Positions 1 through 5,978 of a DNA stretch of 9,529 nt are shown in pieces; the stretch's first letter is position 1, and the number at the start of each line of letters is the position of its first letter. Source of the DNA: Treponema sp. (GTDB lineage: Bacteria; Spirochaetota; Spirochaetia; Treponematales; Breznakiellaceae); assembly GCA_009780285.1 (NCBI GenBank), contig WRAL01000029.1:1-9529 (forward strand). Reading direction: 5' to 3'. Under the pieces are notes generated by a model that searched no databases, was not told the origin of the DNA, and saw only the letters and a program-made list of their open reading frames with translations. Both the position numbers and the translations under genes were made by a program.

Positions 1-185
1 CGTATCTGCGGCGGAATCCTTACGTCCGTGGCATTGCCCACGTAGCGCCAAATCTGTACCCCGCCGCCAGTCTCCTCCCAGCTGAAATCCCTTTCCCGGG
101 TATATCCCTCAGATCCCCCCGTGGCGCAGGCGCCAAGCGCCAGCATCGCGGCTAATGCGCCCCACCGCGCCATCCTTGCCTTCAT
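1..185 (-). CDS. Surface lipoprotein, 5' end only (probably BspA-like leucine-rich repeat family)
   Basis: Only the first 61 or so codons are in the window; the gene runs off the left edge. I chose the ATG at 185 because AGGAGG lies six bases upstream (191-196, minus strand) and the protein then begins MKARMARWGALAAMLALGAC, a typical lipoprotein signal: Lys/Arg start, hydrophobic stretch, and lipobox LGAC with the lipidated Cys at residue 20. The mature part reads WEETGGGVQIWRYVGNATDV followed by RIPPQI. The pattern W-x-E-x-x-G-G-G-x-x-I-x-x-Y-x-G followed by V-x-I-P-x-x-I matches how BspA-type LRR_5 surface proteins often begin, with a beta-strand and then IPxxI leading into the first leucine-rich repeat. 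The lipoprotein call is firm. The LRR call is inference, because no complete repeat is visible. It is divergently arranged with the XRE regulator gene. Confidence 0.7.
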   Translation of the reverse strand, partial: MKARMARWGALAAMLALGACATGGSEGYTRERDFSWEETGGGVQIWRYVGNATDVRIPPQI

Positions 186-267
186 TCAAAACCTCCTGAA
201 TGCCTGTTTCCCCCGCCCGTAAATGGCTGAGGGGCGAAAGCCGTAATATGGTATTATTCGCTATAAA

Positions 268-297
268 CATATAACATGCTTCATTATTATTCGTCAA
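268..297 (-). promoter_or_regulatory. Candidate promoter of the lipoprotein gene
   Basis: On the minus strand, TTGACG (292-297, five of six matches to the -35 consensus) is followed after 18 bases by TATATG (268-273, four of six matches to -10). It lies in an AT-rich island, about 231-340, within otherwise GC-rich DNA. It would give a leader of roughly 75 bases. I see no equally good promoter for the divergent regulator, whose best candidate is TTGTAA at 305-310 with a poor -10. Confidence 0.4.
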
Positions 298-347
298 TAG
301 CGTATTGTAAGATCGCGCTCTTCGCTCATAGCATACTAGGAATGGAA

Positions 348-704
348 ATGATGCGGGTTTTCGTCCAGAATATGAAGAAGTACCGCCAAATAAAGGGGCT
401 TTCGCAGATGAAGCTGGCGGAAATGCTGGGCACCAGCACCAGCTACATAGGGGAAATCGAGATCTGCGCCAAGATTCCCTCCCTTGGAATGGTCGAAAGG
501 ATCGCGGCCGCGCTGGAGGTCGAGCCCTTCAGGCTGTTCGTGGAGGACGGAGATCGCGTCGGCGAAGGCCGTCCAAGGGCGCGCGGCTACCTGGACTGCC
601 TGTCCGAGCTTGAAAGGCAGGATCTGGCGCGGCGCATCATAGCCGGCGTTTCCGGCAAGGTGGAGCGGATACTGCGCGGCGAGGGCTGGGAAAAGGGCGT
701 CTAG
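348..704 (+). CDS. XRE-family helix-turn-helix transcriptional regulator
   Basis: The 118-residue protein has an N-terminal HTH_3 (Cro/CI type) domain at about residues 8-63. MKKYRQIKGLSQMKLAEMLG is followed by TSTSYIGEIE, which are the first helix and the helix-turn-helix with recognition helix, then a helix ending AAALEVEPFRLF. The C-terminal 50 residues are charged and helical, with no recognisable effector domain. It presumably binds an operator as a dimer; its target is unknown. ATGs at 342, 348 and 351 are all possible. 348 is preferred because AGG (338-340) sits seven bases upstream, and 351 is nearly as good. An upstream in-frame ATG at 276 would add a hydrophobic, Cys-containing leader with no ribosome site, so I reject it. 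The stop codon TAG (702-704) is part of the left end of the palindromic element, so the present C-terminus may have been set by that insertion. Confidence 0.85.
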   Translation: MMRVFVQNMKKYRQIKGLSQMKLAEMLGTSTSYIGEIEICAKIPSLGMVERIAAALEVEPFRLFVEDGDRVGEGRPRARGYLDCLSELERQDLARRIIAGVSGKVERILRGEGWEKGV

Positions 705-810
705 TGTTCCGGAATATTCAAATGACGGTATGCAGGTTGAGGCAATTCCTTGCCTGGCAAGGAATTGCCGAACGTTGCGATTTTGCAAACCGAATATTCC
801 GGAACACTAG
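701..810. mobile_element. MITE-like nested palindromic element with perfect terminal inverted repeats
   Basis: A perfect 19-bp inverted repeat bounds the element: CTAGTGTTCCGGAATATTC at 701-719 and its reverse complement at 792-810. Its centre holds a second perfect inverted repeat, GGCAATTCCTTGCC at 741-754 and GGCAAGGAATTGCC at 756-769, with one base between. The outermost CTAG on each side reads equally well as a duplicated 4-bp target (a YTAR-type site) flanking 15-bp terminal repeats that start TGTTCC. No protein is encoded; the short open frames across it are produced by the palindromes. Size, repeats and lack of coding capacity fit a miniature inverted-repeat element mobilised in trans, or a REPIN-like unit. 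The palindromes are directly visible; mobility is inference. Confidence 0.6.
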
Positions 811-1008
811 CCGAGCATCCCTTCGCGCGGCATTGGCGCCGGCCTTTCGCCGAACATTTTTTTTCGTCATCCCACCCTGCGCTTCCAATTTCACGAGATA
901 TTCAAAAAAGTATTATGCAACGCGAATTAAGCGAGCCGAAACCTGCGCCCCGGGAAAAGGATCGCGCTTTAACGCGCGCCCCGACGAGCGCTTGGACCGG
1001 CCTCCCTC
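811..1008. other. Intergenic tail between the palindromic element and the glycosylase gene
   Basis: This stretch separates two convergent genes. Apart from the terminator-like hairpin at 833-864 I see no gene, RNA or repeat here. Open frames in the plus direction (for example 750-1016) start inside the palindromic element, have no ribosome site and give Arg/Pro-rich, domain-free translations. Confidence 0.5.
833..864 (+). terminator. Probable rho-independent terminator after the XRE gene
   Basis: A short GC hairpin, either GGCG (835-838) with CGCC (848-851) or CGGC (840-843) with GCCG (849-852), is followed within a few bases by eight consecutive T (857-864). The stem is short but the U-tract is strong. 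It would end plus-strand transcription from the regulator after reading through the palindromic element. Confidence 0.45.
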
Positions 1009-1881
1009 TCACTTGATCCTATAAACCCCGGCTTCCTCGGCCACCATCGATTCGCGGCGGAGGGCGTCCAGGGCGCGGTAAAAGTCGGCCTTTTCGCCGG
1101 GGCTTTCAAGGCGGGCGCGCAGTTCCTCGGCGCGCGCCGGGCCCTGCGTTACCAGCGCGCGAAGAAGGTCGCCCCTTAGCTGGCGGAACGAGCCCCGGAA
1201 GCCGGACTGCCGAATGTGGTGGGCGCTTAGGCGGCCTGGGTTCGGGCCGCGCTTTTTTAGGGCCGCGCCGTAGTCCATAAGCGCCCAATGCCATTCGCGG
1301 GGATTTTTTCGGTCCAGGGCGCGCTCGAGCAGGGGCAGGATCTCGCTGTCGCGAACCGGGCGGTCGCCTGAAAAAAAGAAATGAAGCATCACGGCGCGAA
1401 TGTTCGTCTCGATGAAGGCCGAGGGATGATTGTAGGCGAAGCAGGCGATGGCGCCGGCGCTGTACGCGCCTATGCCGGGAAGCCTCGCCAGCGCTTCCGG
1501 CAGCGCGGGAACCTTTCCGCCGAAATCCGCCGCGATAATCCGGGCGCAGCGCTTTAGATGCAGGGCGCGGCGGTTGTAGCCCAGCCCGCTCCAGGCCCGC
1601 AGCGCATCCTCAAGGCTCGCGCGGTCCAGCGATTCCGGCGTGGGCCATCTTTGCATCCAAAGCGGCCAATAGGACTCCACCCTTTGCGTTTGCGTCTGCT
1701 GCAGCATGAATTCCGAAACCAGCACGCCCCAGGGATCGGCGCCTTCCCTCCAGGGAAAGCGCCGCCCTTCCTTTATGTAGGCGTCGCTGACGATTTTTTT
1801 AAATTTCCTTATTCCCCCGGCGTCCGAGGATAAAAGGGGAACCGCGCGGCCGTCGGGATTCCCGCTTCGCTCAGCGGCCAT
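1009..1881 (-). CDS. MutY-type A/G-specific adenine DNA glycosylase, lacking the iron-sulfur cluster
   Basis: A 290-residue HhH-GPD glycosylase that should remove adenine mispaired with 8-oxoguanine or guanine in base-excision repair. Residues 43-64 carry the MutY signature FPWRE...SEFMLQQTQ, with Glu57 at the position of the catalytic Glu. The helix-hairpin-helix is LPGIGAYSAGAI at 134-145. At the catalytic Asp position (ILDGNV in E. coli MutY) it has FIETNI, so Glu158 replaces Asp. MDYGAALKK at 202-210 corresponds to the MDLGA stretch that normally precedes four cluster cysteines, but none follow; the only cysteines are 112 and 147. The C-terminal NUDIX-like 8-oxoG-recognition domain is also missing, replaced by about 70 residues with a possible winged-helix character. 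The ATG at 1881 overlaps the upstream gene's end by 11 bp, implying co-translation. Residues 1-23 look non-homologous, so a later start is possible. A related non-MutY HhH-GPD glycosylase is the alternative. Confidence 0.85.
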   Translation of the reverse strand: MAAERSGNPDGRAVPLLSSDAGGIRKFKKIVSDAYIKEGRRFPWREGADPWGVLVSEFMLQQTQTQRVESYWPLWMQRWPTPESLDRASLEDALRAWSGLGYNRRALHLKRCARIIAADFGGKVPALPEALARLPGIGAYSAGAIACFAYNHPSAFIETNIRAVMLHFFFSGDRPVRDSEILPLLERALDRKNPREWHWALMDYGAALKKRGPNPGRLSAHHIRQSGFRGSFRQLRGDLLRALVTQGPARAEELRARLESPGEKADFYRALDALRRESMVAEEAGVYRIK

Positions 1882-2398
1882 TCGATCGGTAGCTGCGGCT
1901 TTCGAAGGGAATCTCGTCTATGCCCTCCAGCGCGTTAAGCTTCAGCGCGAGAAAGAAAAAGTACCCCGACAAAAGATTGACGAAATCGAAAAGAATGTCC
2001 GCGACCTCGTTGCCCCGGCTTTGATGCCTGCTCAAAAGCCGCGCCGCCGCCTTGCAGCGCGAGCGCAGGACGTGGGACAGCGCGCCGCCGGAACCGCCGG
2101 CCGGCAGCGCGAAGCCTCGGCATCGGCCCTCGGTTTCATCCTTCAGCCTTAAAGCCATGCCTTCGAGCGCGGCAAGCTCGTCGGTCCTAACGGAAACCGG
2201 CCTTCGAAGCGAGGGGTTTATATTGTAGACAAGCTCGCAGACGAAAAGAAGCTCTTCGCGCAGGGCCTCGTCCTTTACGGTCGCCCGAAGAAGGCCGGTC
2301 ATGCTGGCTATCTCGTCGGTCAAAATCTCGAAGTCGCAGCGCAGGTCCCCGTCCGCCTCGCCAAGAAAGGGGTAGGCCTCGTATTTGCTTTTGTACAC
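1871..2398 (-). CDS. Cobalamin adenosyltransferase-fold protein (PduO/PF01923-like, degenerate)
   Basis: The 175-residue protein aligns by eye to the four-helix PduO-type ATP:cob(I)alamin adenosyltransferases, which attach the 5'-deoxyadenosyl group to cobalamin. TDEIASMTGLL (27-37) matches the family's DELNxxIGxA helix. GFALPAGGSGGALSHVLRSR (95-114) followed by CKAAARLL matches F-x-LPGG...H-x-AR-T-x-CRRAER. NEVADILFDFVNLLSGYFFF (130-149) matches LxYLNRLSDxLF. The N-terminal TKTGDxGxT ATP-binding loop is absent, and some arginines of the CRRAER helix are replaced (CKAAAR), so activity is doubtful; it may be a divergent enzyme or a cobalamin-binding paralogue. The start is GTG at 2398, six bases after AAGGAG. 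It is the first gene of a two-gene operon with the glycosylase. Confidence 0.6.
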   Translation of the reverse strand: MYKSKYEAYPFLGEADGDLRCDFEILTDEIASMTGLLRATVKDEALREELLFVCELVYNINPSLRRPVSVRTDELAALEGMALRLKDETEGRCRGFALPAGGSGGALSHVLRSRCKAAARLLSRHQSRGNEVADILFDFVNLLSGYFFFLALKLNALEGIDEIPFESRSYRSNGR

Positions 2399-2416
2399 GC
2401 GATTCTCCTTGCCCGG

Positions 2417-2445
2417 ATAATGGCATTATTTCGATGGCCGCGCAA
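2417..2445 (-). promoter_or_regulatory. Candidate promoter of the adenosyltransferase-like/mutY-like operon
   Basis: On the minus strand TTGCGC (2440-2445) is followed after 17 bases by CATTAT (2417-2422). Each box is only a partial match to the sigma-70 consensus, and the implied leader is very short, with the start point close to the AAGGAG ribosome site at 2405-2410. Confidence 0.3.
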
Positions 2446-2473
2446 GGCCGAGCCGCTCCCGGCGGCCTTTTTT
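2444..2473 (+). terminator. Rho-independent terminator-like hairpin upstream of the ompA-like gene
   Basis: AAGGCCG (2444-2450) pairs with CGGCCTT (2463-2469). An inner CCG/CGG pair with loop CTCC extends the stem, and T6 runs from 2468 to 2473. It acts in the plus direction, yet no plus-strand gene lies between 705 and here. It probably stops antisense transcription across the minus-strand operon from reaching the ompA-like operon. Because it ends just before the TTGACT at 2477, it is unlikely to be an attenuator of that promoter. Confidence 0.6.
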
Positions 2474-2476
2474 CGC

Positions 2477-2504
2477 TTGACTCCCCTTTTTTTCTTATTA
2501 TCTT
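2477..2504 (+). promoter_or_regulatory. Candidate promoter of the OmpA-protein operon
   Basis: TTGACT (2477-2482) matches the -35 consensus at five of six positions, and after 16 bases TATCTT (2499-2504) gives a moderate -10. TATTAT (2496-2501) is a better -10 hexamer, but only 13 bases away. The region is T-rich and lies directly after the terminator. The implied leader is about 65-70 bases and contains the repeats at 2528-2561. Confidence 0.45.
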
Positions 2505-2527
2505 TTAGTATCGATTGCAAAAAAACA

Positions 2528-2561
2528 TGGCTCAAAAGCCGGTTTTGCGCTTGGCTCAAAA
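2528..2561 (+). repeat. Direct repeat and small palindrome in the ompA-like leader
   Basis: TGGCTCAAAA occurs at 2528-2537 and again at 2552-2561. Between them CAAAA (2533-2537) and TTTTG (2543-2547) can form a small hairpin with loop GCCGG. The second copy ends just before the ribosome site (AAGGAG, 2566-2571). It could be an operator or a translational control element; nothing more can be read from it. Confidence 0.35.
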
Positions 2562-2578
2562 AGTAAAGGAGAATAAGG

Positions 2579-3568
2579 ATGGTAAGACAATTGAAAAAGA
2601 AGACACGGAACCCGGCTCGCCTGCCGATCGCGGCGGCGTTATTGATCCTTGCCGGCGGGCTGCACGCTAACACGAACGCCTGGAACGAGCCCTACTGGGC
2701 CTTAAGCGCTGGGGTCGCGTCAAGCGACATTCTTGTCGAGGGCATGTCCTTCGGCCTTGTCCTGGATCCGCGCGTGACCCTTTCGCCCTCCTTCATGCTC
2801 GGCAGCAAGAACATCATCAACTTCAGCAGCGACAACATCATCGCGCTGGAAAGCCAGGCGTACTTCCGCTGGAATTTCCTGCGCCTGGGCCGACCCGAAA
2901 GGCAGACCAACATTTTCGCCCAGGGCGGCATCGGCTTGCTTGCCGCCTACAGGGGCGCCGACGTCACGATGACGCGCGGCTCGGTGCTGGCGGACTTTAC
3001 CGCGGGGCTAACGATTCCCATTTCCGACAGGTGGTTTATCGAGCCTTCGATTCGCGCCGGCTATCCCTTCATCGCCGGAGCGTCCCTAACCGCCGGGATC
3101 AGGTTCCCCTTGCGGCAGCAGGCCAGAATCGAGTTCGTCGAGATCGCGGCCCCCCCCCCTCCCCCCGTCGAGATCGTAAGGACGACCTTTATCGCCATGC
3201 TCGAGTACATCCTTTTTGGCCCGGACATACATGTCTTCAATGTTGGAGTCGACGCGGATGCCAGGGGACTTAACGAACTTGTGATCAATGCCGTCGCGCA
3301 AACGCTGCGGGAAAACCCAGACTTTATCGTTCGGGTTGAGGGCCACGCAAACCCCGTCGATCACGACTATGAGGAGATCGCGGTGCTGGACGCGCTCAGT
3401 CTAAGGCGCGCGAACGAGGTGGCCAGGCTTCTTAGGGCGCGGGGCGTGCATGACGATCAGATAGTCATTTCCGCTTTCGGCGGGACAAGGGTTCTGGCAA
3501 GCGATCACGATCACTGGAACATCAATCGCAGGGTCGAGCTGATGGTCATCCAGCATTCGGCCGACTGA
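2579..3568 (+). CDS. Outer-membrane beta-barrel protein with C-terminal OmpA peptidoglycan-binding domain
   Basis: A 329-residue protein. Residues 1-30 form a Sec signal peptide: a long Lys/Arg-rich start, hydrophobic IAAALLILAGG, and probable cleavage after LHA. Residues about 36-180 contain alternating aromatic/hydrophobic strands typical of a small outer-membrane barrel. A proline hinge APPPPPV (191-197) leads to an OmpA domain at about 203-325: VRVEGHANPV (251-260), LSLRRANEV (273-281) and NRRVEL (316-321). In canonical OmpA domains the GHTD Asp and the LSxxRA Arg bind diaminopimelate; here the Asp is Asn258 while the Arg is kept. The role should be a non-covalent tether between outer membrane and wall. 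The ATG at 2579 is seven bases after AAGGAG. The hinge is encoded by a run of ten C (3150-3159), a slippage-prone tract. It is probably co-transcribed with the lipoprotein gene 29 bp downstream. Confidence 0.85.
   Translation: MVRQLKKKTRNPARLPIAAALLILAGGLHANTNAWNEPYWALSAGVASSDILVEGMSFGLVLDPRVTLSPSFMLGSKNIINFSSDNIIALESQAYFRWNFLRLGRPERQTNIFAQGGIGLLAAYRGADVTMTRGSVLADFTAGLTIPISDRWFIEPSIRAGYPFIAGASLTAGIRFPLRQQARIEFVEIAAPPPPPVEIVRTTFIAMLEYILFGPDIHVFNVGVDADARGLNELVINAVAQTLRENPDFIVRVEGHANPVDHDYEEIAVLDALSLRRANEVARLLRARGVHDDQIVISAFGGTRVLASDHDHWNINRRVELMVIQHSAD
3150..3166 (+). repeat. Poly-C tract (C10-T-C6) inside the ompA-like gene
   Basis: Ten C, one T and six more C encode the proline hinge just before the OmpA domain. 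Gain or loss of one base would shift the frame and remove the peptidoglycan-binding domain while leaving the barrel intact. Confidence 0.9.
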
Positions 3569-3597
3569 CAGGCGACAGGAAAAAACAGGAGTTGCGT

Positions 3598-5148
3598 ATG
3601 AGAAAGGGGAATTTCAAAATTGTTTTGTCTTTATTGGCAATGTCCGCGTTCGCCGTTATTGTCGGCTGCACGAACCCCATCATCGAAACCTGGTGGGCGG
3701 ACGGCGACGGAAGCGGCAGGCCGGGCGCGGAGGGCGGCGGCGGCGACAGCGGCGGCGGCGGGAGCGGCGTGAATTTCGCCGCCGTGGTCTTTGACGCGGA
3801 AGGCGGAATCCCGAGCCCCAGGGCTTTGCAAATCGCCTGGGGAGGCGCGATAGGCAGGCTGCGCCCCATAGACAGGAACGCCTTTGGCTTTATCGGCTGG
3901 TTCGACGAAAGCGGAAACCTTTGGGACACCGAGACGCGGCCGGTGCGTCGCGAGGACGACGTGGACGGGGACGGCTTTATCACCTTGCAGGCAAGGTGGA
4001 GCAGCATATTCCATGCCGTCGATTTCGTTACGGCCCCCTCCCCCCACGTCGTGCCGAGCCAGGCGGTGGCGGACGGCGGCAGGGTCGTGCAGCCCGTTAC
4101 CCCCCCGGCCTTGGGCGACGGCCGAGGCTTTGCCGGCTGGTGGGAAAGGGACGGCTTGGGCGGCAACTGGGGCGGGCTATGGGACTTTTCCCGTGACGTC
4201 GTAAGCGCGCCGATGACCCTTTACGCCAGGTGGGAATACGGGACGCGCACCGTGGAACTCAAGCCCAACGGCGGCACCCGACCCGACGGCTCGGCCTTTA
4301 CGCGCACGCACTTTACAATCCCTGTAAGTTTCGGCGTGGTGCAGGATCCCGGCCCTATAGTAAGGGAAGGCTATTCCTTCGGCGGCTGGTTTACCGGCGC
4401 AGGCGTGCCCTGGGACTTCGCGACGAGCAGGGTAACCGACGTGGATCTTGTTCCCGGCGTGGACCCCCTTGTCATCTACGCGGAATGGAACCGAAACATT
4501 TACATCGTTACCTTCGCGGTAAGAAGCCCGACGGCCACGCAGCCGGCCGTACAGGAAATTCCCCACGGCGGCCTGGTTACAAAGCCCGCGATCTCGAACC
4601 CCGGCGCGGTCTTGCTGGGCTGGTACTCGGACTGGAACACTTCCCGCGCGTGGAATTTCGCCGGCGACGCGGTAACGTCCAACCTGACCCTCTACGCCGA
4701 TTGGGAAATTTCCCCGGAAGTGCTTCTGCGGCAAGTAAGGATCATCAACGTCAGCTTTATCGACTTTGCCGGGAACTCGACCGTTTACAACCGGCAGGAA
4801 TCGGTCCCCCCCGGGGGTACCCACCTTACCGATCTGCAAGTGACGAACAATATTTTAACCTTGGCGGGCGTCGTTGCCATACTGAGGGACAACCCGGGAT
4901 TCCTGCTTCAGCTGGCCGGCCACGCAAACCCGACCACGCAGAACATCGCCGCTGAATTGCCGGAGCTGGAGGCGATAAGCAGGGCCAGGGCCGACGCGGT
5001 CGTGCAGGAGCTTATAAACAACCACGGCCTGAGCGCCTCGCGGCTTATCAACGTGGGCTTCAACCCGCGCAACCTTACCAACGACACCGAGCACGCGAGC
5101 CTTAATCGCTGCGTCGAGCTTGTCATCATCGAGATTCTGGATCTGTAG
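3598..5148 (+). CDS. Lipoprotein with four InlB B-repeats and a C-terminal OmpA-like domain
   Basis: A 516-residue protein starting at the ATG six bases after AGGAG (3587-3591); an in-frame TTG at 3592 touches that site and is rejected. Residues 1-24 are a lipoprotein signal ending VIVGC, with lipidation at Cys24. A Gly/Ser/Asp-rich flexible linker runs to about 58. Four InlB B-repeat (Listeria-Bacteroides repeat, Flg_new type) units follow, at about 60-134, 135-212, 216-297 and 301-369. Each has a GW core (FIGWFDE, FAGWWER, FGGWFTG, LLGWYSD), a WD/WN element, and a closing LQARW, LYARW, IYAEW or LYADW. Residues about 376-514 form an OmpA-like domain with LAGHANPTT (439-447), ISRARADAV (460-468) and NRCVEL (503-508). 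The wall-binding Asp is Asn and NRRVE has become NRCVE, so peptidoglycan binding is uncertain. B-repeats are known as spacer or adhesion modules. It is second in the operon after the barrel protein. Confidence 0.85.
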   Translation: MRKGNFKIVLSLLAMSAFAVIVGCTNPIIETWWADGDGSGRPGAEGGGGDSGGGGSGVNFAAVVFDAEGGIPSPRALQIAWGGAIGRLRPIDRNAFGFIGWFDESGNLWDTETRPVRREDDVDGDGFITLQARWSSIFHAVDFVTAPSPHVVPSQAVADGGRVVQPVTPPALGDGRGFAGWWERDGLGGNWGGLWDFSRDVVSAPMTLYARWEYGTRTVELKPNGGTRPDGSAFTRTHFTIPVSFGVVQDPGPIVREGYSFGGWFTGAGVPWDFATSRVTDVDLVPGVDPLVIYAEWNRNIYIVTFAVRSPTATQPAVQEIPHGGLVTKPAISNPGAVLLGWYSDWNTSRAWNFAGDAVTSNLTLYADWEISPEVLLRQVRIINVSFIDFAGNSTVYNRQESVPPGGTHLTDLQVTNNILTLAGVVAILRDNPGFLLQLAGHANPTTQNIAAELPELEAISRARADAVVQELINNHGLSASRLINVGFNPRNLTNDTEHASLNRCVELVIIEILDL

Positions 5149-5164
5149 CGTTTTGCTTTGCGAG

Positions 5165-5200
5165 CCTTCCCCCGGCGCCGACGGCCCGGGGGAAGGGTTT
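5165..5200 (+). terminator. Rho-independent-type terminator after the envelope operon
   Basis: CCTTCCCCCGG (5165-5175) pairs perfectly with CCGGGGGAAGG (5186-5196). GCC/GGC can stack three further pairs inside the loop. Only GTTT follows, so the U-tract is short, but the 11-bp GC-rich stem starting 17 bases after the lipoprotein stop codon is well placed. Confidence 0.6.
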
Positions 5201-5270
5201 CGGGCTCCCCGGCCCCGCGCTCCCCTTGCGCGAAATCCTTTTTCCGCCAATAATCGCTTGGGAGCGAAAC

Positions 5271-5978
5271 ATGATCGAACATATACCCTCGGCAAGGATC
5301 TATCGCGCGACTCCGACGGACTGGCTGGATTCGCTTCACCATTTTTCCTTCGCCGAATATTACGACCCGCGTAACATGGGCTTCGGAGCCCTGCGCGTCC
5401 TTAACGACGACATAATCGCCGGGCGTTCCGGCTTCGACCTTCATCCGCACAGGGACATGGAAATTATTACCTACATGATCAGCGGCGAGCTTGCCCACCG
5501 GGACTCGCTCGGCAATTCGGGCGCGATCCGGCGCGGGGACGTTCAGTACATGAGCGCCGGGCGCGGCATCGTCCACTCCGAGCATAACCTTGCCGACGGG
5601 CCGGCGCGGCTTTTGCAGATTTGGGTCCTTCCTAGCGTGCGCGGCCTTGAGCCGGCTTACGGCCAGCGCCGCTTCGACGCGAGGGACAGAAAAAACAGGC
5701 TTCTGCCGATCGCCTCCGGCGCCGATTCCGCCGCGCCCATACGCCTTAACCAGGACGCGAGCATGTACGCGGCCGAGCTCGATGACGGCGCGGCGCTTTC
5801 CTTTGACGTGGAAAAGGGCCGGCAATGCTACCTCGTTCAGGTCGAGGGCGGCGCGCGCGTCAACGGCGCCGCTCTCCAGGAGCGCGACGCGCTTAAGGCC
5901 GCGGGGGAAAGCCTTGAAATACGCGCCGAGGGCCGCGCCCATGTCTTTTTGATAGAGATGGCCGCGCCCGGCTCCTAA
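5271..5978 (+). CDS. Pirin family protein (bicupin)
   Basis: A 235-residue bicupin. The N-terminal cupin carries the pirin metal ligands His58 and His60 in HPHRDMEIITYMISGEL, and His102 and Glu104 in GRGIVHSE, with the family strand LLQIWVLP at 114-121. All four ligands match those of human pirin and of bacterial pirins with quercetin 2,3-dioxygenase activity (E. coli YhhW type). The physiological role in bacteria is mostly unknown; proposed roles are redox or iron sensing and dioxygenase activity. The C-terminal cupin (about 155-231) is degenerate, as is usual. The length is typical. The ATG at 5271 follows GGGAG (5260-5264) at a good distance; an upstream in-frame TTG at 5226 adds 15 unconserved residues and is not used. 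Its stop codon overlaps the convergent ATPase gene's stop by 4 bp. It sits after a terminator and so is probably transcribed on its own. Confidence 0.93.
   Translation: MIEHIPSARIYRATPTDWLDSLHHFSFAEYYDPRNMGFGALRVLNDDIIAGRSGFDLHPHRDMEIITYMISGELAHRDSLGNSGAIRRGDVQYMSAGRGIVHSEHNLADGPARLLQIWVLPSVRGLEPAYGQRRFDARDRKNRLLPIASGADSAAPIRLNQDASMYAAELDDGAALSFDVEKGRQCYLVQVEGGARVNGAALQERDALKAAGESLEIRAEGRAHVFLIEMAAPGS

Noticed and set aside
109..297. 62-codon minus-strand open frame in the left region
   Set aside because: It is in a different frame from the lipoprotein that starts at 185, which has a strong ribosome site, signal peptide and lipobox. This frame has none of these.
336..788. 150-codon minus-strand open frame opposite the XRE gene
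   Set aside because: Antisense shadow of the regulator extended through the palindromic element; no ribosome site or domain.
961..980. Possible terminator for the mutY-like gene: CGCGC/GCGCG stem followed on the minus strand by ATCCTTTT
   Set aside because: The stem is only 5 bp with a 6-base loop and the T-run is four bases and offset; too weak to call.
704..1024. Two plus-strand open frames (704-1024 and 750-1016)
   Set aside because: They begin in the palindromic element, lack ribosome sites and encode low-complexity Arg/Pro/Ala sequence.
4177..5942. Long minus-strand open frames at 4177-4839 and 4908-5942
   Set aside because: Shadows of the InlB/OmpA lipoprotein and pirin genes; no recognisable domain, and they cross the terminator and the gene boundary.
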